From NCBI RefSeq assembly GCF_019880225.1, contig NZ_CP082284.1:434001-498000 (forward strand): 64,000 nt of DNA, written 5' to 3'. Below the pieces are notes generated by a model that had not been told where the DNA came from, searched no databases, and was given only the letters and a program-made list of their open reading frames with translations. Numbering within the stretch: the stretch's first letter is position 1; each line of letters opens with the position of its first letter. The translations under genes were made by a program, and so were the position numbers. Source of the stretch: Halobaculum rubrum (GTDB lineage Archaea; Halobacteriota; Halobacteria; Halobacteriales; Haloferacaceae). This document shows, one piece after another, positions 8,945-16,134 of the stretch.

Positions 8945-10375
8945 TTAGATGTCCCCCTTGAGCGTGACGTCCCCAGCGTAATAACGGTACCAGAGGTACG
9001 ACACGAGCATCACCACGACGCCGATGCCGATCGACGCGGGCTGCATGAACGCGATCAGGCCGAAGCTGGCGAGGGCACCCACGGCCGGGACCACCGGATA
9101 GCCCGGCACACGATAGCTGGGGGTGTACCACTCGGGATCCCGCCGTCGAAACACGATCAACGCGACACACATCAGTCCGTACATGATCAGATGGAGGAAC
9201 GAGGCGACCTCCGCGAGCAGTTCGACCTGCCCGGTCGCGACGAGAACCAGGATCGGTCCGCCGGCGGAGAGCAACGCGACGTGTGGGGTGCCGTATCGGA
9301 GGTTGACCTCGCTCGCCTTTCTGGGAAGCAGTGCGTCACGGCTGAGTGCATACACCGCCCGCGAGGCACTGAGGATCGACGCGTTCGCGCTCGAGAACGT
9401 CGCCAACAGCCCGGCACCCAGGATCGCGACCGCGCCGGGCAACCCGAGGAAGTCACGCGCCACCTCGACCATGGCCGTTTCACCGAACTGTCCCAGCCGG
9501 TCGGCCCCGAACGCGCTGGTCGCGACGAAGATCGTCACGACGTAAAACACCGTGACGATCAGGACCGACCCGACCATCGCCAGCGGAAGGTTCCGACCCG
9601 GCTGTTTGATCTCGCCCGCGACGGTCGCGACCTGGGCGAACCCCAGATACGACGTGAACACGAGCGCCGCGGTCGTCAACACCGGGAAGTATCCTCGCGA
9701 AAAGAACTGTTCCGGAACGGTTCCACCGCCGAACACACCCACGGCGTCGAGAACACCGTACGAGAGAAAGCCCGTGAGCACCACGAGGAGGATCCCGACC
9801 ACCACGTTCTGGATCTTCGCGGTGTTCTCCGTGCCGCCGATACTCAACGCCGTCAGTGCGGCGCCGAAGAGCAGCCCGATCCCGATGACGGGACTGAACG
9901 GGAGCGCGACACCGAGTTCGCTGAACACGGCGCTCGCGTAGTGACCGAGCCCGACCAGATAGAACGCGGAGGCGAACATCAGCCCCAACCACAGCCCCAG
10001 CCCGACGATCGCGCCGTAGGCGGTTCCCATCCCGCGGGAGATGAAGTAGTACCCGCCGCCGCTCCGGGGCATCGCCGTGGCCAGTTCCGAGGTCGGGAGC
10101 GCCACGAGCAACGCGATCAGCCCGCCGATCGCGAACGAGAGTGTGGCAGCCAGCCCCGCGTTGCTTGCCGCCAGCCCCGGGAACACGAAGATACCCGCGC
10201 CGATCATGGTCCCGATCCCGATCGCGAGCCCGCCGACCAGCCCGATCGTCCGCTCGAGTTCGACGTCGTCGTCGTGGACGGTCGTGTCATCGGTGACGGC
10301 CTCCGGCTCCGCGACGGGCACCTCGCCGGCGACGTTCTCGCCCGCCGGATCGACGTCTCCGGGCTGTTCAGTCAT
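8945..10375 (-). CDS. APC-superfamily amino acid permease
   Basis: This 476-residue membrane protein has about 12 predicted helices after an acidic cytosolic N-terminus of some 40 residues. [22 protein letters not shown] in TM1 is the APC signature, and TM2-TM3 contain [15 protein letters not shown]. It probably moves an amino acid or amine by proton or sodium symport; the substrate cannot be read from sequence. It is first in an operon with the downstream USP gene. A TATA-like box lies about 29 bases before the ATG (10402-10407). Confidence 0.9.
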   Translation of the reverse strand: MTEQPGDVDPAGENVAGEVPVAEPEAVTDDTTVHDDDVELERTIGLVGGLAIGIGTMIGAGIFVFPGLAASNAGLAATLSFAIGGLIALLVALPTSELATAMPRSGGGYYFISRGMGTAYGAIVGLGLWLGLMFASAFYLVGLGHYASAVFSELGVALPFSPVIGIGLLFGAALTALSIGGTENTAKIQNVVVGILLVVLTGFLSYGVLDAVGVFGGGTVPEQFFSRGYFPVLTTAALVFTSYLGFAQVATVAGEIKQPGRNLPLAMVGSVLIVTVFYVVTIFVATSAFGADRLGQFGETAMVEVARDFLGLPGAVAILGAGLLATFSSANASILSASRAVYALSRDALLPRKASEVNLRYGTPHVALLSAGGPILVLVATGQVELLAEVASFLHLIMYGLMCVALIVFRRRDPEWYTPSYRVPGYPVVPAVGALASFGLIAFMQPASIGIGVVVMLVSYLWYRYYAGDVTLKGDI

Positions 10376-10401
10376 ACGACACGAATTGTTTCAGCCATCA
10401 G

Positions 10402-10407
10402 ATAAAA
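10402..10407 (-). promoter_or_regulatory. TATA-like box of the APC-USP operon
   Basis: On the minus strand the sequence reads TTTTAT about 29 bases upstream of the ATG at 10375, a spacing that predicts a leaderless mRNA. A divergent box (TTATACG at 10553-10559) on the plus strand could serve the PiT gene starting at 10592. Confidence 0.5.
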
Positions 10408-10591
10408 CCGCCGGCCGGTCGGACGGCCGACTCGACAGCCGGGACAGTTCGGGGGGACGCAAACGACCGGTGGCCCGAAATCGCGCCGATCGGCGCTCCA
10501 GTGGTCGGATGTCGACGGCCTGCCCCACGGACTGTGGAGATGAACGGCCATTATACGTGACCGCGAACACGGTGGGCATAGAACCGACTCC

Positions 10592-11851
10592 ATGGTCTCA
10601 ACACTCGTGGTCATCGGACTCCTCGTCGCCGCGTTCGTGGGGTTCAACATCGGCGGCTCGTCGACTGGCGTCGCGTTCGGGCCGGCGGTGGGGAGCAAAC
10701 TGGTCAGAAAGGCGACGGCGGCGGCACTGTTTAGCGTGTTCGCATTTCTCGGAGCGTGGACCGTCGGGCGCAACGTGATCGTGACGATGAGCGAAGGGAT
10801 CGTCCCGGCCGCACAGTTCACCCCGGTGGCCGGCGTCGGCGTCCTGTTTTTCACCGGGCTCTCGCTGCTGGTTTCGAACGTCTACGGCGTCCCCGCCTCG
10901 ACCTCGATGACGGCCGTGGGGGCGATCGTGGGACTCGGGCTCGCGACGGGGTCGCTCAACGAGGCGTTGATGTTCACCATCGTCTCGGCGTGGATCGTGG
11001 CTCCGCTCATCGGACTCGGGATCGGCGCCGTGATCGGCCGGTACGTCTATCCGCAACTCGACGCCCGGCTGTCGTTTACGCGCCTCGAGCGGCAGTTGCT
11101 ACAGATCGACCGCTCGGGCCGGATCCCCGGCCTCCGATTCAACACGAACGCGTCGCCGCGTGACCTCGTCGGGTCGGCGTTGGTGCTCGGGATCGCCTGT
11201 TACATGGGATTCAGCGCGGGCGCCTCGAACGCAGCGAACGCGATCGCCCCGCTCGTGGGCAACGGCGCAGTGAGTATCGACCAGGGCGTGCTCCTCGCCG
11301 TCGCCGCCATCAGCCTCGGCGGGTTCACGATCGCGAGGCGCACCCTCGCGACGGTCGGCGACGGCATCACCGACCTCCCCATTCTGGCGGCCCTGATCGT
11401 CTCCACGGTGGGTGCGACGATCATCACCGTCCTCTCGTATTTCGGCATTCCGGCGAGCCTCGCGGTCAGCACGACCTGCTGCATCATCGGCTTGGGATGG
11501 GGACGGGCGAGTCGCGCGGTCACGCTCGCGGAGCTCGCCACGCCGCCGTCCGAGACGCAGCCGGGACCGGGGCTTACGACCGGTGCGCTCGCAGCGCCGT
11601 CGACCGGAGACGCGGAACCGGCGGGCCCGACTGTCGGCGACCTCGCGGCCGGAGAGACCCCGGAAACGGAACCGGCGGACCAGGGCGACGGGTCGCCGAC
11701 AGTCCCCCCGATCGGCGAGGAGGACATCGAGGAACTGACTGCCGAGACCCTGTTCGACCCGGCGGCGACGACCCGGATCGTCGCGCTCTGGATCATCACG
11801 CCGTCGCTCTCGGTCGTCGGGTCGTACCTTCTGTTCGCTCTGCTGCTGTGA
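10592..11851 (+). CDS. PiT-family inorganic phosphate transporter-like protein, copy 1
   Basis: The 419-residue polytopic protein has the two-fold repeat of the PHO4/PiT family. The first repeat signature is altered (FNIGGSSTGVAFGPAVGSKL instead of the GANDVANS type). The second is closer to canonical (FSAGASNAANAIAPLVGNG) but lacks the Asp. A soluble acidic, Pro/Gly-rich loop of about 80 residues separates the last two helices. A similar but oppositely degenerate paralogue follows. PiT proteins normally couple phosphate to H+ or Na+; whether this copy moves phosphate is uncertain. Start: the ATG at 10592. Confidence 0.8.
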   Translation: MVSTLVVIGLLVAAFVGFNIGGSSTGVAFGPAVGSKLVRKATAAALFSVFAFLGAWTVGRNVIVTMSEGIVPAAQFTPVAGVGVLFFTGLSLLVSNVYGVPASTSMTAVGAIVGLGLATGSLNEALMFTIVSAWIVAPLIGLGIGAVIGRYVYPQLDARLSFTRLERQLLQIDRSGRIPGLRFNTNASPRDLVGSALVLGIACYMGFSAGASNAANAIAPLVGNGAVSIDQGVLLAVAAISLGGFTIARRTLATVGDGITDLPILAALIVSTVGATIITVLSYFGIPASLAVSTTCCIIGLGWGRASRAVTLAELATPPSETQPGPGLTTGALAAPSTGDAEPAGPTVGDLAAGETPETEPADQGDGSPTVPPIGEEDIEELTAETLFDPAATTRIVALWIITPSLSVVGSYLLFALLL

Positions 11852-11952
11852 GGCGATCGCTCCCTCGGTGTCCGCGCCGGGCGAGTCGTTCCGGGAGCCT
11901 GAGACGGGGCTCGGGAACCGGTGCGGATCCGTCGGCTGCTCGTCGGACGAAC

Positions 11953-12017
11953 GTTTAATCACCTCGTCTGTCAAAGTGGTCGACATGGCCGGTATCCCCG
12001 TTCGTGGAGGGCGCTGA
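11953..12017 (+). promoter_or_regulatory. Promoter and 10-codon leaderless micro-ORF before PiT copy 2
   Basis: GTTTAATC (11953-11960) is a good TATA-like box. An ATG 25-32 bases later (11985) opens a 10-codon frame (MAGIPVRGGR) that ends at 12017. The PiT GTG start follows at 12020, with GGAGGG at 12006-12011 as a possible ribosome site. This suggests a translated leader coupled to the main gene. A frameshifted N-terminus is an alternative, but no PiT-like sequence is seen in the micro-ORF. Confidence 0.45.
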
Positions 12018-12019
12018 GC

Positions 12020-13225
12020 GTGGCGGGACTCGTCTTCTGGGCGCTCGTCGTGCTGGCAACGCTCACCAGCCTCGCCACGGCGTGGGCGCTCGGCGCGAAC
12101 AGCAACTCGCCGCCGTTCGCCCCGGCGATCGGTGCCAACGCCGTCTCGACGATGCGGGCGGCCTTTCTCATCGGCATCCTCGCGGCGCTGGGCGCACTCA
12201 CCCAGGGCGGGGCGATCTCCGAGACGGTCGGGGCGGGGCTCATCAACGGCGTCCAGATAACGTCGCTGGCTGCGACGGCGGGCCTGCTGACCGCAACCGG
12301 GTTCATGATATTCGGCGTCTACAGCGGCTACCCGGTGCCGGCGGCGTTCGCGACGACCGGGGCGATGGTCGGCGTCGGACTCTCGCTCGGCGGCGACCCC
12401 GCGGTCGACACGTACCGTCGCATCGCGATCTTCTGGGTGCTCGTCCCCCCCGTTTCGGGCGGGCTCGCCTATCTCACCGCCACCCTCCTCCGACGCGACG
12501 ATATCCCCGAGACCGTCGGGGTCCCGTTGCTCGCGGCGGTCGTCGGCGGCATCGTCGCAAACGTCCAACTGGGGGTCATCCCCTCGCCGCCGGAGGCGAC
12601 CCAGAGCTCCATCGCGGGGTTCATCGCGCGACAGGTCGAGACGCCGACAGTCGCCGGGATCGACCCGCTCGCGGTGCTCGTGACGATCGCGGCCGCCGCG
12701 GCGGGCTTTCGGCTCATCCGTCGCCGGACCCAAGCGTCGACCGAGGACGGCATCCGGACGTTCCTGCTCATCCTCGGGAGCGTCGTCGCCTTCTCCAGCG
12801 GCGGCAGTCAGGTCGGGCTGGCGACCGGCCCGCTCGAGAACCTCTATCGGGCCGAGCTCGGGCTCCCCGGTATCGTCCTGTTGACGTTGGGCGCGACCGG
12901 CATCCTCGCGGGCGCGTGGATGGGTGCGCCCAAGCTGCTCCAGGCGACCTCCCGCGAGTACGCACAGCTGGGTGTCAGGCGCTCTATTGCCGCGCTGGTC
13001 CCCGGATTCATCATCGCACAAGTCGCCATCGCGCTGGGGATCCCCATCTCGTTCAACAACATCATCATCTCCGGCGTCATCGGCGGCGGGCTCGCGGGCG
13101 GTTCGGCCGGCGTCTCTCGCCGGAAGATCGGCGTGACGCTCGCGTTCTGGCTCATCACGCTCACCGCCTCGATCGCGATCGGGTTCGGACTGTACAAGGC
13201 CTTCGCCGCGGTGCTCGGTGGGTAA
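12020..13225 (+). CDS. PiT-family inorganic phosphate transporter-like protein, copy 2
   Basis: This membrane protein has 401 residues and about ten helices. The first repeat carries ALGANSNSPPFAPAIGANAV, near the family signature. The second repeat is degenerate (FSSGGSQVGLATGPLENLY). The Asp of the GAND motif is absent from both. The pattern is the mirror image of the preceding gene, whose first half is the degenerate one. I chose the GTG at 12020 because hydrophobic TM1 starts there (VAGLVFWALVVLATL) and a GGAGGG stretch precedes it. The two genes may act as a heteromeric unit; this is inference. Confidence 0.75.
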   Translation: MAGLVFWALVVLATLTSLATAWALGANSNSPPFAPAIGANAVSTMRAAFLIGILAALGALTQGGAISETVGAGLINGVQITSLAATAGLLTATGFMIFGVYSGYPVPAAFATTGAMVGVGLSLGGDPAVDTYRRIAIFWVLVPPVSGGLAYLTATLLRRDDIPETVGVPLLAAVVGGIVANVQLGVIPSPPEATQSSIAGFIARQVETPTVAGIDPLAVLVTIAAAAAGFRLIRRRTQASTEDGIRTFLLILGSVVAFSSGGSQVGLATGPLENLYRAELGLPGIVLLTLGATGILAGAWMGAPKLLQATSREYAQLGVRRSIAALVPGFIIAQVAIALGIPISFNNIIISGVIGGGLAGGSAGVSRRKIGVTLAFWLITLTASIAIGFGLYKAFAAVLGG

Positions 13226-13236
13226 GCCGAGCCGGA

Positions 13237-13668
13237 TCAGCGGACGACGGTCACCGTCACGGGGGCTTCCCCGACGACGCTCGTCGCCACGGTTCCGAGC
13301 AGCCGGCGGGCGATACCGCTCCGTTCGCCGCCGTGTCCTCCCATCACGACGTGGTCGACGTCGTGGGCGTCGACGTACTCGAGGATGGCCTCGGCCGGAT
13401 CGCCGGTTTCCACCGCCGTGTCGATCGGCCGGTCGACCTCGTCGGCCCGTTCCTTCGCCCGTTCGACGACGCGATCGGCCCGGTCCCGTGCGCGCTCGCG
13501 ACGATCCTCGCCGGGTTCGAGGACCCCACCCTCGCTCATCCCCGCGTCGATCGGCGTCACCACGTTCAGGACTGTCAGCCGACAGTCGAACTGTTCGAGC
13601 GCCTGTCCGAATGCGTCGTCAGCCAGCGGTGACCCGTCGAGCGGGACGAGAACGTGCGATGGCGCCAT
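13237..13668 (-). CDS. Universal stress protein, single UspA domain
   Basis: The 143-residue soluble protein begins SHVLVPLDGSPLADDAFGQA. It ends with the ATP-binding-type motif VMGGHGGERSGIARRLLGTV and PVTVTVVR, matching the GxxGxxG(R/S) loop of nucleotide-binding Usp proteins. It is convergent with the PiT gene, only 11 bases away. I start at the ATG at 13668, as the longer open frame upstream is not homologous. Confidence 0.9.
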   Translation of the reverse strand: MAPSHVLVPLDGSPLADDAFGQALEQFDCRLTVLNVVTPIDAGMSEGGVLEPGEDRRERARDRADRVVERAKERADEVDRPIDTAVETGDPAEAILEYVDAHDVDHVVMGGHGGERSGIARRLLGTVATSVVGEAPVTVTVVR

Positions 13669-14163
13669 AGGACGGCTTGGACCCGCTTGCACATATCGAC
13701 AGTGGTCGTCCGCCACACGAGTGGCGCGGAGACGGTCGGGGACGGACCCGTGCTCGCGCGACGAGAGCGCACCCTCGGGAGTTGTTGTGACAGACGAGAG
13801 TGAATTCCTCGGCGCCGTGAAGAGTTCCGTGAGTTTCCGGGCAGGACGCATACGTCCTCGGTGTGACGGGGGCCACAAGCGGCTCCTACGCGGATCAGTT
13901 CGCCCGACGACGACCGGAGATCGGCGGCGCCGTGTGCTCCTTGGCTTGCAGCGGACAGCCGCAGTGGCGTCCGGTGGGTCACATCGACACCCGTTCGGGG
14001 CCGACTCAGTGTAGGTCCACTGTACTTCGTGTATGGGTGGCGTTCCGGACGGGGACGTTCGGAGCCCAGTCCGTACGGTGGGGCTACGTGCGCCACCGTT
14101 GTGCGTAACAAACCGTCGGCGCGCGGAAGTACCGTTCGTCGGGTTCTCCCGACGCGTACCACG
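13669..14163. other. Intergenic stretch with no recognisable gene
   Basis: About 495 bases lie between the divergent USP (minus) and ferritin-like (plus) genes. Open frames exist on both strands, but they lack acidic composition, known motifs or good starts. One GTG-started frame near 13785 (TDESEFLGAVKSSVSF) begins plausibly but becomes basic and low in complexity. Promoters of both flanking genes must lie here; no clear TATA box was found. Confidence 0.5.
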
Positions 14164-15045
14164 ATGACAGCAAACGACTACGACATGGACGAACGGGTGG
14201 AGAGTATCGAGACGGCGGAGAACAGCGACGACGGCGGGTCCCGCAGGCGGTTCCTCAGTCGCTCGGCGATCGCCGGCGGCGCGCTGTTGACGCTCGGCGG
14301 CGGTGCGGGCCTCTCGCTGGCACAGGAGGACGACGAGGGGGACCCCGAGGAGGCCGAGGGGCCGCTGTTCGACGACGAGGCGGGAACCGACGTGGACGTG
14401 TTGAACTACGCGCTCACGCTCGAGCACCTGGAGAGCGCGTTCTACGGGATGGGGCTCGAGACGTTCGACGCGGGGGACCTCCTCGAGTCGGACGCGACGA
14501 TCGTCTCCACCGAGGCGGACGCGGAGGTGCTGTACGGGAACCTGGAGACGATCGGCGAACAGGAGGCGGCCCACGTCGACCTGCTCACGCAGGTGATCGA
14601 TCTGCTCGGCGGGACGCCCGTCGAGGAGGCGGAGTACGACTTCGGCGTCGAGGACGTCGCCGGGTTCATGTCGCTCGCGTCGACGCTGGAGAACACGGGC
14701 GTCGCCGCGTACGCGGGCGCGGCACCCGCGATCGAGAGCCCGGACCTCCTGCGTACCGCGCTCGGCGTCCACAGCGTCGAGGCCCGGCACGCGGCCGTCG
14801 TGACCGCCGCCGGCGGCGGCGACCCGTACCCGGACGCTGTCGACGACCCGGCCGCTCAGTCGGACGTGCTCGCGGCCGTCGGTCCGCTCATCGCCGAGGA
14901 CGACGAGGAGGAGGAAGACGAGGCCGAGAACGGTGAAGAAGCCGAAGAGGGGGACGACGAGAACGGCACCGAAACTGGAACTCCGAACGGCACTGCGACC
15001 GGGACCCCGAACGGCACTGCGACCGGGACCCCGAACGGGAACTAA
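14164..15045 (+). CDS. Tat-exported ferritin-like domain protein
   Basis: The 293-residue protein has a twin-arginine signal (SRRRFLSRSAIAGGALLTLGG, residues about 25-45), so it is probably exported folded. Residues about 80-230 form a ferritin-like four-helix domain (DVLNYALTLEHLESAFYGMG, IGEQEAAHVDLLTQVI, LENTGVAAYAG, HSVEARHAAVV) with Glu and His at the expected metal-ligand spacing. This resembles the Ferritin_2/desiccation-related family. The tail is Glu/Asp-rich, then has three copies of a TPNGTATG unit (14983-15042), a Thr/Asn linker with possible glycosylation sites. The substrate and role are unknown. Confidence 0.8.
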   Translation: MTANDYDMDERVESIETAENSDDGGSRRRFLSRSAIAGGALLTLGGGAGLSLAQEDDEGDPEEAEGPLFDDEAGTDVDVLNYALTLEHLESAFYGMGLETFDAGDLLESDATIVSTEADAEVLYGNLETIGEQEAAHVDLLTQVIDLLGGTPVEEAEYDFGVEDVAGFMSLASTLENTGVAAYAGAAPAIESPDLLRTALGVHSVEARHAAVVTAAGGGDPYPDAVDDPAAQSDVLAAVGPLIAEDDEEEEDEAENGEEAEEGDDENGTETGTPNGTATGTPNGTATGTPNGN

Positions 15046-15142
15046 CGGGTCGAGCGAGCGCTCCGATCCGACGCGGTACCCGCGGTCCTCCAGTCGCCGG
15101 TTCGGGTGGAGACGCGAGGGAATACCACGGACCGGACTCTCA

Positions 15143-15160
15143 GGCTCGATAATTCGAGCC
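15143..15160. promoter_or_regulatory. 18-bp palindrome upstream of a TATA box
   Basis: GGCTCGA, then TAAT, then TCGAGCC is a perfect inverted repeat with 7-base arms. It ends 7 bases before the TATA-like GATATAC at 15168-15174, which itself lies about 25 bases before the ATG at 15196. The position fits a dimeric regulator acting on the small gene. Confidence 0.5.
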
Positions 15161-15195
15161 GCACTGTGATATACTCGAACGTGCAACGGTTTCGC

Positions 15196-15390
15196 ATGCA
15201 CGCGAGCGACGATCTACCGAAGCTCCGGGAGCCGGACGCCCTCGAGAACCTCCCCGAGTTCGGGCTCCGGTACCTCTTCGACGACGGCTCGGACCCGAGT
15301 TCGGTGACCGTCTACGACCCGGAGCGCCTGGAGACGACGTGGATCACCGTCGACACCGACACGGCCGTGTCGCTGGAGGACGTCCGTTGA
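15196..15390 (+). CDS. Small DUF7511-like protein
   Basis: The 64-residue soluble acidic protein ends VTVYDPERLETTWITVDTDT followed by AVSLEDVR. The same C-terminal pattern (CTLYP ... TTWLSVDADCLVALDDAR) occurs in the protein at 63487-63699, so both belong to one haloarchaeal family that I place as DUF7511-like from memory. The function is unknown. I start at the ATG at 15196 because a TATA-like box lies 25 bases upstream; the longer frame from 15106 is unsupported. The TGA stop lies inside a 21-nt sequence repeated at 28266-28286. Confidence 0.7.
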   Translation: MHASDDLPKLREPDALENLPEFGLRYLFDDGSDPSSVTVYDPERLETTWITVDTDTAVSLEDVR

Positions 15391-15426
15391 TATCCTCCCC
15401 GCGCTAAAGCGCGAGGAGGACGTCCG
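15386..15426. repeat. Palindromic element copy A (21-mer plus hairpin, flanked by a 12-nt direct repeat)
   Basis: Bases 15386-15406 (GTTGATATCC then TCCCCGCGCTA) occur inverted at 28266-28286. A hairpin follows: TCCTCCCCGCGC (15393-15404), loop TAAA, GCGCGAGGAGGA (15409-15420), with one wobble. The 12-mer GGAGGACGTCCG appears at 15375-15386 and again at 15415-15426, so the insert looks duplicated or flanked by direct repeats. The sequence resembles the palindromic ends of haloarchaeal IS200/IS605-type or PATE elements; this identity is from memory. The host gene's stop codon lies within it. Confidence 0.6.
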
Positions 15427-15583
15427 GTAAGTCGACCCCCTGCTCGAATCGATCCGCCGCTCGAACCGTGCCGCGGGCTCGAACTGGCCTGCACAGCCGC
15501 GGACTGATCGCTCCGGCACGTGGAACCGCCACTCACGGCCGCAAGGGGAAGCGTTTACACCGATCTGGTCCGACCGACCGAAT

Positions 15584-15688
15584 ATGACCGACAGACGCAC
15601 CAGCGGCGCGAACGATCCGTCCCGACCGCCCGGTCGTCGCGACAACCTCGCCGAACGCAACACCCCCGACGGAGGTATCGGCCGATGA
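15584..15688 (+). CDS. Small 34-residue ORF coupled to a USP gene
   Basis: A TATA-like GTTTAC at 15553-15558 lies 28 bases before this ATG, the normal leaderless spacing. The product (TDRRTSGANDPSRPPGRRDN and 13 further residues) is basic, Pro/Arg-rich and without known motifs. Its TGA overlaps the next gene's ATG as ATGA. This could be a real small protein or a translated leader for the USP-permease operon. Coding status is not proven. Confidence 0.45.
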   Translation: MTDRRTSGANDPSRPPGRRDNLAERNTPDGGIGR

Positions 15689-16134
15689 GCGACCTGCTCT
15701 CGCGGGTCGTCGTCCCCGTCGCCTCCGACGCGGATGCGTCGGCCACGGCCGCCGCGATCGCCGCCCACGATGCCGAAGTGGGCGACGTGACGCTCGTGTA
15801 CGTCGTCGAAAAGGCCGGCGGCGCCCCCGATAAGGCCGGCGTCGAGCAGCGCGAGGCGGCCGCCCGAGAGGCGTTCGACACCTTCGACGCCGCGCTGCCG
15901 AACGTGACTGTCGACCGCGAGATCGTCTACGACACCGACATCCTCGACGCTATCCTGTCGGTCGCCGCCGACGTTGATGCGACGGCGATCGTGTTCACGC
16001 CGCGCGACGGCGGCCGCTTCGTCCGGATGCTCACCGGCGACATCTCGCTGCGCCTGGTGACCGGCGCCGACCGGCCCGTGGTGAGCCTGCCGCGACCGGT
16101 CGACCACACCGACGAGTCGCCGGTGGACGAATGA
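15685..16134 (+). CDS. Universal stress protein, single UspA domain
   Basis: This 149-residue protein begins LLSRVVVPVASDADASATAA. It has the UspA topology with VTLVYVVEKAGGAPDKAG and ends VVSLPRPV. The glycine-rich nucleotide loop is replaced by TPRDGGRFVRMLTGD, so ATP binding is doubtful. It overlaps the following permease-USP gene by 4 bases (ATGA) and is overlapped by a 34-codon ORF upstream, forming a three-cistron unit. Confidence 0.85.
   Translation: MSDLLSRVVVPVASDADASATAAAIAAHDAEVGDVTLVYVVEKAGGAPDKAGVEQREAAAREAFDTFDAALPNVTVDREIVYDTDILDAILSVAADVDATAIVFTPRDGGRFVRMLTGDISLRLVTGADRPVVSLPRPVDHTDESPVDE

Noticed and set aside
11921-12020. A 33-residue N-terminal extension of PiT copy 2
   Set aside because: The extension is basic and lacks a membrane segment; the GTG at 12020 with GGAGGG directly precedes TM1.
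13669-14163. Several short and medium open frames between the USP and ferritin-like genes
   Set aside because: Basic or low-complexity translations, no start signals and no known motifs.
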